Shown here piece by piece: positions 17,561-27,066 of a stretch of DNA of 63,091 bases (position 1 is its first letter; the number at the start of each line of letters is the position of its first letter). The position numbers were made by a program, and so were the translations under genes. Source of the stretch: Proteus vulgaris (GTDB lineage Bacteria; Pseudomonadota; Gammaproteobacteria; Enterobacterales; Enterobacteriaceae); the NCBI RefSeq assembly GCF_016239305.1, contig NZ_JAEHOQ010000024.1:1-63091 (forward strand). Reading direction: 5' to 3'. The notes beneath the pieces are model-generated. The model saw only the letters and a list, made by a program, of their open reading frames with translations, made no database searches and had not been told where the DNA came from.

Positions 17561-18634
17561 GTGTTAATTTATTTTTTCATCGGCTGTGTTGTGGGTGCAT
17601 TAATCTATTTTTTACGCAGTAAACGCGCTCAAAAAAAGAAGAACAACTTGGGTATTGTTCCCTTTTTAGGGATCGCTTTCGCTGCTGGAAATTATCTGTT
17701 TTTTTCGCGGGGAAATGACCTTTATCCTAGCGGTGAGGACTCTGTTGTTAATCTTATCTCCTGTATTGCATTTGCTGTTATTTTGATATTTTCCTATGGC
17801 ATTTCAAATCATATTGGGAATATTGGTGAAAAGGCGATAAAAAATTATCATCAATTACAAATGGAAGGTGAGTCTAAGTTTTCAGCACTGATTAACACTG
17901 TATTTATTAGCCTTTTACTGCTCTGCTTAAGCTTTGGCTTTTTTATTGACCATAGATTGTTCTTTTTAAGTTTCGTTTTAATGTTCGTTTATCAAATTGT
18001 CAAAAGAACACCAGAAAAGCGTTTTTTACGTTTTCAAAAAATTCTAGCGACATCTAAAATTCGCTCTTTAGCCATTGGGCTTGTTGAGATTGAAGGCAAG
18101 ATAACGGCAGGAACAAAATTAACGAGTCGCCTAGGTAAAAAAGAGTGTTATGGTTACTTTTATTATGAATATAACGTATCCACAAACAAAGAAGGCAAGA
18201 AAAGTTACCGCCAAACACTCTGTGAAAAAAAGATCACTAATTTCACGATGACTGATGATACTGGATCAATTCAAGTTCTCGCGGCAGATACACCCTTAGT
18301 GCATCTTGGCATCGAGCCTCATCAAGATCTTGAATATAATAATAAACGCTTTAAAGAGTATATCTTAGGATCAGACACAACATATTTATTAATTGGTAGT
18401 GCAGAGTCTATCAATGGCGAAGTGGTTATCACACGTAAAGAACCTCATTACCTGCTAGGTTTATCACCACAAGATTATGTTGTTCGTTGGAACAAAGAAC
18501 GCCCTTTACGTCGTAACTCGGCCATCATCGTTATTATTGCTCTTTTTGTTATCTTATCCATTCTAGTGATACCAATGGATTACCAAAACGGCATACTAAC
18601 ACTTTATTTTAATAACACCTCTTCACCTTGGTAA
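17561..18634 (+). CDS. GIDE-domain membrane protein (LemA-associated)
   Basis: 357 residues with a GTG start behind an AAGGAT ribosome-binding site. About five N-terminal transmembrane segments lie within residues 1-147, a soluble domain spans about 155-315, and there is one C-terminal transmembrane helix (about 322-342). The soluble part has the pattern of the GIDE domain of eukaryotic MUL1/MAPL: IRSLAIGLVEIEGKI, then KECYGYFYYEYNV, then a MTDDTGSIQVL strand. No RING finger is present, so E3 ligase activity is not expected despite the automatic name used for this family. Tightly linked to two lemA genes. Confidence 0.75.
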   Translation: MLIYFFIGCVVGALIYFLRSKRAQKKKNNLGIVPFLGIAFAAGNYLFFSRGNDLYPSGEDSVVNLISCIAFAVILIFSYGISNHIGNIGEKAIKNYHQLQMEGESKFSALINTVFISLLLLCLSFGFFIDHRLFFLSFVLMFVYQIVKRTPEKRFLRFQKILATSKIRSLAIGLVEIEGKITAGTKLTSRLGKKECYGYFYYEYNVSTNKEGKKSYRQTLCEKKITNFTMTDDTGSIQVLAADTPLVHLGIEPHQDLEYNNKRFKEYILGSDTTYLLIGSAESINGEVVITRKEPHYLLGLSPQDYVVRWNKERPLRRNSAIIVIIALFVILSILVIPMDYQNGILTLYFNNTSSPW

Positions 18635-18643
18635 TTGATTAAT

Positions 18644-19186
18644 ATGGAATGGCTTATTTTTATCATTTTTATTCTCACTTTAGTTTATTTTTTAATACGC
18701 CAATTAGTGATGATTTATAACAACATGGTGATGCTAAAGAACAATTGCTATAAAGCCTTTGCAAATATTGATGTTTTATTAAAAAAACAAGCCGATTTGA
18801 TCCCCATGCTGATAGTAATTACACAAAAAGCGATGGATCATGAGAAAGCCTTATTTGAAAAATTAGCTGAAAATAGAGATCACTATTTACGCACAGATAT
18901 ATTAGACCAAAAAGTTGATTTAGCTAATCAGTTATTACCTCAAATAAAAAAATTACTCATCATTGCTGAAAATTACCCTGAACTTATCAGCGGAAAAAAT
19001 TTACACGTATTACAAGCGCAAGCCAAAGAATTAGAAGAGTGTATTGCAGATAGACGTGAGTTTTTTAATCAATCTGTGACACTCTATAATACTGAAATAC
19101 ATATTTTTCCTAATGTATTATTTAAATTAATTTTTAATTTTAAAGATATCCCTCTTTTCTATCCTAGTGGGGAGGTCGCTTTATGA
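18644..19186 (+). CDS. LemA family protein (second, divergent copy)
   Basis: 180 residues with one N-terminal transmembrane helix. It shares the LemA signatures AFANIDVLLKKQADLIPMLI and AENYPELISG and the YNTEIHIFPN end, but differs clearly from the copy at 16967. The ATG at 18644 is preferred; a TTG at 18635 is also in frame. The gene begins within 10 bp of the GIDE gene stop and overlaps the next gene by 4 bp, so it sits in a tight operon. Confidence 0.85.
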   Translation: MEWLIFIIFILTLVYFLIRQLVMIYNNMVMLKNNCYKAFANIDVLLKKQADLIPMLIVITQKAMDHEKALFEKLAENRDHYLRTDILDQKVDLANQLLPQIKKLLIIAENYPELISGKNLHVLQAQAKELEECIADRREFFNQSVTLYNTEIHIFPNVLFKLIFNFKDIPLFYPSGEVAL

Positions 19187-19596
19187 TAGAAATTCCTTTT
19201 TCATTTTTTGGCATAACAGATTGGTTTCTGAGCTTTGATGAACCTATCTCGATTATTATGTTTGCCACATTTGGAGTACTGTTTTCTATGGCAATTATTT
19301 TGCCATTAATAAGTATCACTCCTTTAAAAAAATATATGTCACAAATTGCAGGAGGATTATTTAGCTCGGTATTTGTCAGTTTAATGGTTCTGATTAGTTT
19401 TCATTTAATACTAGGGGTTAATTCTGCATTAAAACTACTCTTAATCTGGTGGGTTATTTTATTTTCATGTATTACGTATTGGTTTATTAATTATCGCTAT
19501 ATGAAAGATGTAACAGGAAATAAATTTGCAAAGTTTCAAGAAAAAGCCCTTGAAGCAGAAGAAAAACGAAGACAAAGCCGAAAATCAAAAAAATAA
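19183..19596 (+). CDS. Small membrane protein of the LemA-GIDE operon (unknown)
   Basis: 137 residues with three predicted transmembrane helices (about 25-47, 62-85, 88-108) and a charged C-terminal tail EEKRRQSRKSKK. No family recognised. Its ATG overlaps the stop of the second lemA (ATGA), so it is translationally coupled and likely part of the same membrane complex. A bidirectional terminator follows. Confidence 0.7.
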   Translation: MIEIPFSFFGITDWFLSFDEPISIIMFATFGVLFSMAIILPLISITPLKKYMSQIAGGLFSSVFVSLMVLISFHLILGVNSALKLLLIWWVILFSCITYWFINYRYMKDVTGNKFAKFQEKALEAEEKRRQSRKSKK

Positions 19597-19618
19597 AAGA
19601 GAGCCAAGGCTCTCTTTT
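19595..19618. terminator. Bidirectional terminator between the LemA operon and epmA
   Basis: Near-perfect palindrome: AAAAGAGAGCC pairs with GGCTCTCTTTT. It serves the convergent LemA operon and epmA. Confidence 0.8.
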
Positions 19619-19641
19619 ATAATCTTCATCGATAGATGAAC

Positions 19642-20619
19642 TTATGCTCTGTAAACAGGAAAGGCAATCACATCACTAATACGCTCGACACCAAGTGCCA
19701 GCATAATGAGACGATCAACTCCCAAAGCAACACCAGAACACTCTGGTAATCCTGCTTCAAGGGCAGCTAAAAAGCGCTCATCAATAGGTTGCTCAGGTAA
19801 TCCCATTGCTACTCGCTGACGATTATCGCGTTCAAAACGATGGCGTTGCTCTTGTGCATCCGTCAGCTCACGAAATCCATTCGCTAACTCAACACCTTTA
19901 AAATAGACTTCAAAACGCTCTGCTACACGATGATCTTCTGAACTAATTTCAGCTAATGACGCTTGTGATGCAGGGAAATGATAGATAAAGGTTGGTTTTT
20001 CTAAACCGATATGTGGCTCAACCCCTGAGACAAATAGCAACTGAAGCAATGTATCTTTATCTTCTTCAGTATCTGCGATATTTGATAAATCTAGTTTTGC
20101 TGCCACTTCACGTAATTTTTCTTTATCAACTGATAAAGGATCGATATCAAGATAGCGCAAAAATGCTTGTTGATAAGAGAGTGATTCTGACGCTTCACAA
20201 TCTAACACTTCTTGCAATAAATCATCGACTTCATTCATCAACCGGTACATATCAAAACAAGGGCGATACCATTCTAGCATCGTAAATTCCGGATTATGAT
20301 ATCTACCGGCTTCCTCATTACGGAAGCAACGCCCCATTTGATAAATAGGCCCACTGTTTGCCGCTAATAAACGCTTCATATGGTATTCAGGGCTTGTCAT
20401 CAAATAAAGTTTTAGCCCTTGTGAAGCTCCAGGCCCGACAAATTGGGTTTCAAATGGGAACAGATGAACATCGGTAACGGTAGCCTGACTCATCATAGGT
20501 GTTTCAACTTCTAACACACCACGATCAGCGAAAAAACGCCTAATATTACTGACTATTTTCGCCTTTTTCAGTAAGTTGGCGATTGAGGCGCTTGGCTGCC
20601 AATCCGCGATATCACTCAT
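19642..20619 (-). CDS. epmA: EpmA, elongation factor P--(R)-beta-lysine ligase
   Basis: Class II lysyl-tRNA-synthetase-like enzyme (GenX/PoxA) that attaches (R)-beta-lysine to EF-P, needed for efficient translation of polyproline stretches. The 325 residues cover only the catalytic core, without an anticodon-binding domain. Motif 2 is visible as [20 protein letters not shown], and motif 3 as [13 protein letters not shown] near the C-terminus. Divergent from frdABCD, the same arrangement as in E. coli. Confidence 0.96.
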   Translation of the reverse strand: MSDIADWQPSASIANLLKKAKIVSNIRRFFADRGVLEVETPMMSQATVTDVHLFPFETQFVGPGASQGLKLYLMTSPEYHMKRLLAANSGPIYQMGRCFRNEEAGRYHNPEFTMLEWYRPCFDMYRLMNEVDDLLQEVLDCEASESLSYQQAFLRYLDIDPLSVDKEKLREVAAKLDLSNIADTEEDKDTLLQLLFVSGVEPHIGLEKPTFIYHFPASQASLAEISSEDHRVAERFEVYFKGVELANGFRELTDAQEQRHRFERDNRQRVAMGLPEQPIDERFLAALEAGLPECSGVALGVDRLIMLALGVERISDVIAFPVYRA

Positions 20620-21563
20620 GAACGAAAAACTCCAACAGAAAACAAAGCGTGCAGTTTACTCGCATCCTCCTCAACAGACAAATTTCTCCCTAATAAAGAG
20701 GCGTTTCATTTTATGTTTATTCATTATCTTTATGGTTTTTTAAGTAAAGACACATAAGATATATAAATGAAATTCTACAAAACATCTACTTTAAGGCACT
20801 TTTTACCATCGAAATAAATACCAATCCAATGTGCCAGAGACAACTCTTTAGCTATTATTTTATAATAGAAGCAAATTGTAATAATTCTTTTTCTCAATTG
20901 CGAATAACAATAAACTAACACAATACTTATATTTAAATAGCCAATTTTATCTTAACTTCAACGTTAATTTTCTATTTGAAATTGCGTATTTTGACAAGTA
21001 TTAAAAATCTTTAGAAATATTATTAATATTTTATTAACAATTAACAAGACAAATCGATTTGTTTTAGATAAATAGTAAAAAATTTATTTTAATTCTCAGA
21101 ATAACTTTTTATTAATTTAAATTAGTTAAATGGAAGATAAAAACATTTACTCTTTAAAATCAACAAATAACAAAAAAACATTGTCATTTTCAATTAAAGT
21201 TATCTATACTTTAAAAACAGATTATTTATTACTATTTATTATTTTCAATTTAAAAAAATATATTCTATTTTATCCTCAAGTTTCTTTGGGCTCTTATTAT
21301 CAAAACCCAGAATTCTTGGCGTGGATCACACTTTTTTTGCGAAATACGGGAAAACCATCATTCATATCAAATTTCGGCGCCCTACATTTCGTTATACTAA
21401 AATTACAGTCAATGATAATAAAGATGTTATCAAGCGCAGTCACAAGGCAGTGAAACAATTTCGTTACGGATAGCTTAAAAAAATAGCATTACAAATTAAT
21501 AATGTCAGTGAATTGAATTCTAGACAATTATTCCAATTTTCACTTGAACAATGGAGAAGCGCA
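20620..21563. other. Long AT-rich epmA-frdA intergenic region with the frd promoter
   Basis: Nearly 950 bp with little coding signal. A perfect 14-bp palindrome ACAAATCGATTTGT lies at 21049-21062. A likely frd -10 box TATACT is at 21393-21398, and an FNR-like sequence ATCATTCATATCAA (21357-21370) is centred about 41 bp before the expected transcription start, although its left half is poor. An AT-rich reading frame at 21130-21453 has no ribosome-binding site and is not called. Confidence 0.45.
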
Positions 21564-23360
21564 GTGCAAACCTTTAATGCCGATATAGCGATAATCGGAG
21601 CCGGGGGCGCAGGCTTACGAGCAGCAATAGCTGCCGCGGAAGCGAATCCTCAACTGAAAATTGCTCTGATCTCAAAAGTTTACCCAATGCGTAGCCACAC
21701 CGTGGCAGCAGAAGGCGGATCAGCAGCAGTGACTCAGGCTCACGACTCCTATGATTTCCACTTCAATGATACCGTTTCTGGCGGTGACTGGTTGTGTGAA
21801 CAGGATGTCGTAGATTACTTCGTTGAGCATTGTCCAACAGAGATGACTCAACTAGAACTCTGGGGCTGTCCTTGGAGCCGTAAAGAAGACGGGTCAGTCA
21901 ACGTCCGACGTTTTGGTGGGATGAAGATCGAACGGACCTGGTTCGCAGCCGATAAAACCGGCTTCCATATGCTACATACCCTGTTCCAAACATCCTTAAA
22001 ATATCCACAAATTCAACGTTTCGATGAACACTTTGTTCTTGATATCCTTGTTGATGAAGGTCACGCTCGTGGTCTTGTTGCTATCAATATGATGGAAGGT
22101 ACAAAAGTTCAAATTCGTGCAAATGCTGTCATTATGGCAACAGGTGGTGCTGGGCGTGTTTATCGTTTCAATACCAATGGCGGTATTGTAACGGGTGATG
22201 GTATGGGTATCGCTTTACGCCATGGCGTTCCACTGCGTGATATGGAATTTGTTCAATATCACCCAACAGGTTTACCAGGCTCAGGTATTCTGATGACCGA
22301 AGGTTGTCGTGGTGAAGGTGGTATTTTGGTCAATAAAGATGGCTACCGTTATCTGCAAGATTATGGCCTAGGACCAGAAACGCCATTAGGCAAACCAGAA
22401 AATAAATACATGGAATTAGGCCCTCGCGATAAAGTCTCTCAAGCATTCTGGCATGAGTGGCGTGCAGGCCGTACTATCAAAACTCACCGTGGTGATGTTG
22501 TTCATCTTGATTTACGTCATCTGGGTGCGAAAAAACTTCATGAACGTCTGCCATTTATTTGTGAACTGGCAAAAGCGTACGTCGGTGTTGATCCAGTTAA
22601 TGAACCAATCCCTGTTCGTCCTACTGCTCACTATACTATGGGTGGTATCGAAACTAACCAACAAACAGAAACACGTATTAAAGGTCTGTTTGCAGTGGGT
22701 GAATGTTCATCTGTTGGTTTACACGGCGCTAACCGTTTAGGTTCTAACTCACTGGCAGAGCTAGTTGTATTCGGTCGTCTTGCGGGTGAAGAAGCGGTTC
22801 GTTGTGCTCAAGAAGCGACACCTGCTAATGCATCTGCATTGGATGCGCGTACTCGTGACATTGAAGATGGCCTGAAAAAACTGATGAACCAAAAAGGTTC
22901 TGAAAGCTGGTCACAAATTCGCGATGAAATGGGTGAATCAATGGAAGAAGGTTGCGGTATCTATCGTACACCTGAATTAATGCAAAAAACTGTTGATAAA
23001 CTGGCTGAATTAAAAGAACGTTTCAAACGTGTTGAAATTAAAGACACCAGTAGCGTCTTTAATACAGATTTACTGTACAAAATTGAGCTTGGCTTTGGTT
23101 TAGATGTCGCTGAATGTATGGCTCATTCTGCAATCAATCGTAAAGAGTCTCGTGGTGCACACCAACGTCTTGACGAAGGTTGTACTGAGCGTGATGACGT
23201 GAACTTCCTGAAACATACTCTGGCGTTCTATAACCCAGAAGGTGCCCCTCGTTTAGAATATAGCGATGTGAAGATCACTAAGTCTGCTCCTGCTAAACGT
23301 GTCTATGGTGGTGAAGCGACTGCACAAGACAAGCAGAATAAGGAGAAAGCGAATGGCTGA
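21564..23360 (+). CDS. frdA: FrdA, fumarate reductase flavoprotein subunit
   Basis: Catalytic subunit that reduces fumarate to succinate with electrons from menaquinol during anaerobic respiration. The GTG start at 21564 follows GGAGAAG and gives the family N-terminus (M)[16 protein letters not shown]; 598 residues. Motifs: SHTVAAEGG with the His that binds FAD covalently near residue 45, [13 protein letters not shown], and [19 protein letters not shown]. Very close to E. coli FrdA throughout. First gene of frdABCD. Confidence 0.97.
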   Translation: MQTFNADIAIIGAGGAGLRAAIAAAEANPQLKIALISKVYPMRSHTVAAEGGSAAVTQAHDSYDFHFNDTVSGGDWLCEQDVVDYFVEHCPTEMTQLELWGCPWSRKEDGSVNVRRFGGMKIERTWFAADKTGFHMLHTLFQTSLKYPQIQRFDEHFVLDILVDEGHARGLVAINMMEGTKVQIRANAVIMATGGAGRVYRFNTNGGIVTGDGMGIALRHGVPLRDMEFVQYHPTGLPGSGILMTEGCRGEGGILVNKDGYRYLQDYGLGPETPLGKPENKYMELGPRDKVSQAFWHEWRAGRTIKTHRGDVVHLDLRHLGAKKLHERLPFICELAKAYVGVDPVNEPIPVRPTAHYTMGGIETNQQTETRIKGLFAVGECSSVGLHGANRLGSNSLAELVVFGRLAGEEAVRCAQEATPANASALDARTRDIEDGLKKLMNQKGSESWSQIRDEMGESMEEGCGIYRTPELMQKTVDKLAELKERFKRVEIKDTSSVFNTDLLYKIELGFGLDVAECMAHSAINRKESRGAHQRLDEGCTERDDVNFLKHTLAFYNPEGAPRLEYSDVKITKSAPAKRVYGGEATAQDKQNKEKANG

Positions 23361-24090
23361 TGACATGAAGCACATTAAAATGGAAGTCATGCGCTATAAC
23401 CCAGAAACGGACGAAGCACCTCATTTTGTCACGTATGATGTTCCTTATGATGAGCAAACCTCATTACTGGACGCATTGGGTTATATTAAAGACAATTTAG
23501 CGCCTGATCTTTCTTACCGTTGGTCTTGCCGTATGGCGATTTGTGGCTCTTGCGGCATGATGGTTAACAAAGTGCCTAAATTAGCTTGTAAAACGTTTGT
23601 TCGTGAATATCCAGACGGCGTAAGAGTTGAAGCCCTAGGTAACTTCCCAGTTGAGCGTGACCTTGTTGTCGATATGACTCACTTTATCGAAAGCTTAGAA
23701 GCGATTAAGCCTTATATCATCGGTAATGATCGTAAGCCTTCAGAAGGTCCGAATAAACAGACTCCTGCTCAAATGGCAAAATACCACCAGTTTTCTGGTT
23801 GTATCAACTGCGGTCTTTGCTATGCAGCATGTCCTCAGTTTGGTTTAAACCCTGAGTTTATCGGCCCTGCAGCGATTACGTTAGCTCAACGTTACAACAC
23901 AGATAGTCGCGACCATGGGGCAAAAGAGCGTATGCCTCAGTTAAATGGTGAGAACGGTGTCTGGTCTTGTACCTTTGTTGGCTACTGTTCTGAAGTCTGT
24001 CCAAAACATGTGGATCCTGCTGCCGCTATTCAGCAAGGTAAAGCAGCCAGTGCGCAAGACTTTGTCATTGCGATGCTGAAACCACGTTAA
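23353..24090 (+). CDS. frdB: FrdB, fumarate reductase iron-sulfur subunit
   Basis: Transfers electrons from the membrane quinol site to FrdA. Three cluster motifs are visible: the plant-ferredoxin type [14 protein letters not shown] for [2Fe-2S], then [11 protein letters not shown] and [12 protein letters not shown] for the [4Fe-4S] and [3Fe-4S] clusters. The start at 23353 (MADDMKH) gives 245 residues and overlaps frdA by 8 bp; a farther upstream in-frame ATG lies inside frdA and lacks a ribosome-binding site. Confidence 0.97.
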   Translation: MADDMKHIKMEVMRYNPETDEAPHFVTYDVPYDEQTSLLDALGYIKDNLAPDLSYRWSCRMAICGSCGMMVNKVPKLACKTFVREYPDGVRVEALGNFPVERDLVVDMTHFIESLEAIKPYIIGNDRKPSEGPNKQTPAQMAKYHQFSGCINCGLCYAACPQFGLNPEFIGPAAITLAQRYNTDSRDHGAKERMPQLNGENGVWSCTFVGYCSEVCPKHVDPAAAIQQGKAASAQDFVIAMLKPR

Positions 24091-24104
24091 GGAGGAAACA
24101 AGAC

Positions 24105-24497
24105 ATGACAACAAAACGTAAGCCTTATGTTCGTGGTATGCAACCAAACTGGTGGACGAAACTCGGTTTCTATCGTTTCTATATCACCCGTGAAGGTACT
24201 TGTCTTCCACAACTTTGGTTCAGTCTGGTTGTACTGTTTGGTGTATTCGCACTGAAAAATGGACCAGAAAGTTGGGCAGGTTTCGTTGGATTCCTGAGCA
24301 ACCCAATTGTAATGCTAATTAATATTGTGACTCTTATTGCAACAGTATTCCACACCGCAACTTGGTTTAAACTTGCACCAAAAGCCGTGGTTATCGTTGT
24401 TAAAGATGAAAAAATGCCTCAAGAACCCATTGTTCGTGGTTTTTGGGCTGTCACTATCGTTGTTACTGCCGCTATTCTGGCAGTGGCGTTAATGTAA
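24105..24497 (+). CDS. frdC: FrdC, fumarate reductase membrane anchor
   Basis: Hydrophobic subunit, 130 residues, three transmembrane helices, that with FrdD anchors FrdAB to the inner membrane and forms the menaquinol sites. The typical N-terminus [20 protein letters not shown] is present, along with [14 protein letters not shown] strong GGAGG ribosome-binding site is present. Confidence 0.95.
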   Translation: MTTKRKPYVRGMQPNWWTKLGFYRFYITREGTCLPQLWFSLVVLFGVFALKNGPESWAGFVGFLSNPIVMLINIVTLIATVFHTATWFKLAPKAVVIVVKDEKMPQEPIVRGFWAVTIVVTAAILAVALM

Positions 24498-24511
24498 CCC
24501 AGGAGGAAATA

Positions 24512-24871
24512 ATGAATCAGAATCAACTTCCTAAGCGCTCTGATGAACCTATTTTCTGGGGATTATTTGGTGCAGGTGGTATGTGGAGTGCGATTGTTTC
24601 TCCAGCAATCATCATCCTGCTCGGTATCCTAATCCCTATGGGTATTGCGCCAGAAGCATTTACTTATGAACGTATTATGGCATTTAGCCAAAGCATTATT
24701 GGCCGTCTGTTCTTACTATTAATGATCATTCTGCCAGTTTGGTGTGCCTTACACCGTATTCACCATACTTTGCACGATTTTAAAGTGCATGTACCTGCAA
24801 GCAAATGGGTATTTTATGGTGGTGCTGCTATTATCAGTGTTCTCGCCATTATTGGTGTATTTACTCTGTAA
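24512..24871 (+). CDS. frdD: FrdD, fumarate reductase membrane anchor
   Basis: Second membrane anchor, 119 residues, three transmembrane helices. Signatures [17 protein letters not shown] and [13 protein letters not shown] are present. The start at 24512 follows AGGAGG and is preferred over an ATG at 24443 inside frdC. Last gene of the operon, followed by a strong terminator. Confidence 0.95.
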   Translation: MNQNQLPKRSDEPIFWGLFGAGGMWSAIVSPAIIILLGILIPMGIAPEAFTYERIMAFSQSIIGRLFLLLMIILPVWCALHRIHHTLHDFKVHVPASKWVFYGGAAIISVLAIIGVFTL

Positions 24872-24889
24872 TAATTAATACGTAAAGAC

Positions 24890-24922
24890 TAAAAGCCACT
24901 CAATTTGAATTGAGTGGCTTTT
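24890..24922. terminator. Bidirectional terminator between frdD and gdx
   Basis: AAAAGCCACTCAATT pairs with AATTGAGTGGCTTTT, a near-perfect palindrome between convergent genes. Confidence 0.85.
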
Positions 24923-24945
24923 ATTTGTAGAAAAATCGGTTGCAA

Positions 24946-25260
24946 TCAACTCGCTAATTTCAGCCCAATAATACCAAAAATAATCATGGCTAAACTCAGT
25001 AAACGATAGATATTTGCGGACTCACCAAAGACCAGAATACCAAAGATTGCGGTGCCTACCGCACCAATGCCTGTCCAAATCGCATAAGCAGTGCCCGCAG
25101 GCAAACCTTTCATGGCATAAGACAACATTCCCATGCTCACAATCATGGCGCTAATAGTGATAATACTCGGTGTTAAACGTGTAAAGCCGTGTGTATATTT
25201 AAGACCTACGGCCCAAACGATTTCCAATAAACCCGCAACAAAAAGAATAATCCAAGACAT
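24946..25260 (-). CDS. gdx: Gdx (SugE), guanidinium exporter of the SMR family
   Basis: Small multidrug resistance family protein with four transmembrane helices, 104 residues. Gdx-type members export guanidinium in exchange for protons. The essential Glu13 lies in [15 protein letters not shown], and [16 protein letters not shown] is typical of the Gdx rather than the Qac subtype. The guanidine-II riboswitch directly upstream strongly supports the guanidinium assignment. Confidence 0.94.
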   Translation of the reverse strand: MSWIILFVAGLLEIVWAVGLKYTHGFTRLTPSIITISAMIVSMGMLSYAMKGLPAGTAYAIWTGIGAVGTAIFGILVFGESANIYRLLSLAMIIFGIIGLKLAS

Positions 25261-25264
25261 AACG

Positions 25265-25330
25265 TCCCCCTATCGATAAATTGGGGCCGTCCCCTGAATA
25301 TAAAGACAAAAAGCTGGGTCGTCCCAGCTT
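25265..25330 (-). promoter_or_regulatory. Guanidine-II (mini-ykkC) riboswitch of gdx
   Basis: On the minus strand two short hairpins each carry an ACGR loop: GCTGGG-ACGA-CCCAGC (25313-25328) and GGGG-ACGG-CCCC (25283-25294). The second is followed by the gdx ribosome-binding site GGGGGA. Two adjacent stems with ACGR loops define the mini-ykkC motif, which turns on expression when guanidine is bound. Confidence 0.92.
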
Positions 25331-25391
25331 TTAAAAGATGAAGTTCAAGTATAAGAAAAAGAAATTAATCATGCAATAGCATAAGATTGAC

Positions 25392-25682
25392 TCAACTCTT
25401 TTTAGGTGCGCCCTCTTCACCATAAAGAAAAGCAGAGACATCATCTTCCACTTCTCCCATTGCCATCAAGGCATCCAGCGTCTCTTTTGCTTCTTCTTCA
25501 TTGACGATACTCATGGCAAAACCCACATGCACTAACACCCACTTTCCAATCATCGTATGAGGCTCTCCCTCACAGACTAGTGCAATATTCACTTCACGTT
25601 TTACACCACAAACATCGACCATTGCATTTTCAGTGATTGTTTTTCCTACTTCAACAACCTGACCTGGAATACCAAGACACAT
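25392..25682 (-). CDS. hypC: HypC/HybG family hydrogenase maturation chaperone
   Basis: Small chaperone (96 residues) that works with HypD to carry the Fe(CN)2CO moiety and binds the hydrogenase large-subunit precursor. The essential N-terminal Cys2 is present in MCLGIPGQV, and the family signature [18 protein letters not shown] is present. The N-terminal half resembles HybG ([12 protein letters not shown]), while the C-terminal end [10 protein letters not shown] resembles HypC, so the exact partner is uncertain. Only 8 bp downstream of hypA. Confidence 0.92.
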   Translation of the reverse strand: MCLGIPGQVVEVGKTITENAMVDVCGVKREVNIALVCEGEPHTMIGKWVLVHVGFAMSIVNEEEAKETLDALMAMGEVEDDVSAFLYGEEGAPKKS

Positions 25683-25690
25683 AACAACCC

Positions 25691-26032
25691 CTATTCGATC
25701 TCTATTTGCTTTATTCGCATCGCATCATCATTCTCAACACGCATATTTTGACTGCCACAAGAAGGGCACCCCGCGTTAAACGTTGAAACTGTCACGACTT
25801 GATGGCAATCCCAACACCACGCTTTTGCAGGAATAACCTCTATATGTAATTCACAGCCTTGTGCAATCGTGTCTCTGCAAACAATATCAAAACAAAACTC
25901 TAGCGCACTCACTTCAACACAAGATAGTGCGCCAATTTCCATCCATACGCTTTTTACTTTTTTTGCATTATTTAATTTTGCCTGAGAATCTATTATCTCA
26001 AATGCACTTTGGCAAAGTGTGATTTCATGCAT
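25691..26032 (-). CDS. hypA: HypA, hydrogenase nickel-insertion protein
   Basis: Nickel metallochaperone for [NiFe]-hydrogenase, 113 residues. The N-terminal MHE nickel motif (His2) and the zinc site formed by CWDC and CPSC are present. Sits between hydN and hypC. The usual hypB, hypD and hypE do not follow here. Confidence 0.95.
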   Translation of the reverse strand: MHEITLCQSAFEIIDSQAKLNNAKKVKSVWMEIGALSCVEVSALEFCFDIVCRDTIAQGCELHIEVIPAKAWCWDCHQVVTVSTFNAGCPSCGSQNMRVENDDAMRIKQIEIE

Positions 26033-26064
26033 ATCGATACCTTATTGAAGCAGGATAAATAATA

Positions 26065-26091
26065 GCAACTATAGTATCAGTACATAGTTGC
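26065..26091. other. Hairpin between hydN and hypA
   Basis: GCAACTAT pairs with ATAGTTGC, flanked by AT-rich arms that extend the pairing. It could reduce readthrough from hydN into hypA; no clear T tract. Confidence 0.4.
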
Positions 26092-26104
26092 TTTATTATT
26101 GATC

Positions 26105-26662
26105 TTAAAACAACAATTCAGCACCGGTTTCAAAAGCTGCTTTACGACGACGCTCTTTCACCATATCTTCAAGTGCGTCTCTATCAATACACACTAAAGC
26201 ATGGGTTGGACAAACTTCAATACACGCAGGTCCCGCTTCTCGGTGATGGCATAAATCACATTTATTTGCTTCAGCCTTAAAGGCGTCAATAGTGTTGAGC
26301 GCAGTTAATTTACGCATAACAGGGCGCGAAACCACCTCCATAGTGCCATAAGGGCAAGCCAACACACAGGTTTTACAGCCGATACATTTATCCTGATCAA
26401 CATAGTAATAATCTTTATTATGAATAATGGCACCATTCGGACACACGTTTGCACAAGGGGCATCTTCACATTGGTGACAGACAACTGCTGTACTAATTGA
26501 GAATCCTTTAACCACATGAATTCGCGGTTGAAAATTTTGCTCACTAATTTGCTCAATGGCTAAATTATCTTGATCGGCTTGTTGATGTGAAACCACACAA
26601 GCTACCTCACAAGTATGGCAACCAATACATTTTTTAGGGTCTGCAATGATGAAACGGTTCAT
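26105..26662 (-). CDS. hydN: HydN-like 4Fe-4S ferredoxin-type electron carrier
   Basis: Polyferredoxin of 185 residues linked to formate dehydrogenase H. Four cluster motifs are seen: CIGCHTCEVAC, CHQCEDAPCANVCP, CIGCKTCVLACP and the C-terminal CDLCHHREAGPACIEVCP. Close to E. coli HydN. Two adjacent ATGs occur at 26665 and 26662; the second has better spacing from AGGAG and gives the family N-terminus MNRFIIADPKKCIG. Preceded by a sigma-54 promoter with an FhlA-type upstream motif. Confidence 0.92.
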   Translation of the reverse strand: MNRFIIADPKKCIGCHTCEVACVVSHQQADQDNLAIEQISEQNFQPRIHVVKGFSISTAVVCHQCEDAPCANVCPNGAIIHNKDYYYVDQDKCIGCKTCVLACPYGTMEVVSRPVMRKLTALNTIDAFKAEANKCDLCHHREAGPACIEVCPTHALVCIDRDALEDMVKERRRKAAFETGAELLF

Positions 26663-26767
26663 CATATTCTCCTGATCTTTGTTATATATAGCCGTTATAT
26701 ATGGCGATAAATGCAACGAGTTATTCTAATTAAGAGTAATAATTAGAGTATCAATAGAATGAATCTA

Positions 26768-26782
26768 GCACGGTTCATGCCA
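26768..26782 (-). promoter_or_regulatory. Sigma-54 promoter of hydN
   Basis: Minus strand TGGCATGAACCGTGC: the -24 GG and -12 GC are 10 bp apart, as required for sigma-54. About 100 bp separate it from the ATG and from the upstream activator motif. The whole region 26663-27066 is otherwise AT-rich. Confidence 0.8.
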
Positions 26783-26866
26783 ATATATTTTTGATATAAC
26801 TATTCCTTATTTTTCAATAAAATAATTTTCAAATAAAAATGATTATTAATTAATAAATAAGTCACT

Positions 26867-26896
26867 TCGTCAAATTATTCGACATTTTTGACGATA
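26867..26896. promoter_or_regulatory. Putative FhlA upstream activating sequence of hydN
   Basis: Contains CGACA-N4-TGACGATA (26880-26896), which also occurs upstream of fdhF in the same orientation and at a similar distance. Overlapping it is the inverted repeat TCGTCAAA / TTTGACGA (26867-26874 and 26887-26894). The dyad and shared motif suggest an FhlA binding site. Confidence 0.62.
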
Positions 26897-27066
26897 AATT
26901 AAATCGATATATACTTGATTATATAATGATTTGATGCGTTTATATTCTTAAGTTTCATTGCATATACAAAAATAGCGGGTTGGATCAAAAATGATCCAGT
27001 CATTGATATAAATTTATTATAAACCTACTACAATATAGCTAATTTTTTAGGGCAATCGGTGGTGTC

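Noticed and set aside
17561-18634. E3 ubiquitin ligase activity for the GIDE protein.
   Set aside because: The name comes from eukaryotic relatives; no RING or other ligase motif is present.
21130-21453. 107-residue open frame upstream of frdA.
   Set aside because: No ribosome-binding site, very AT-rich composition, overlaps the likely frd promoter and matches no family I know.
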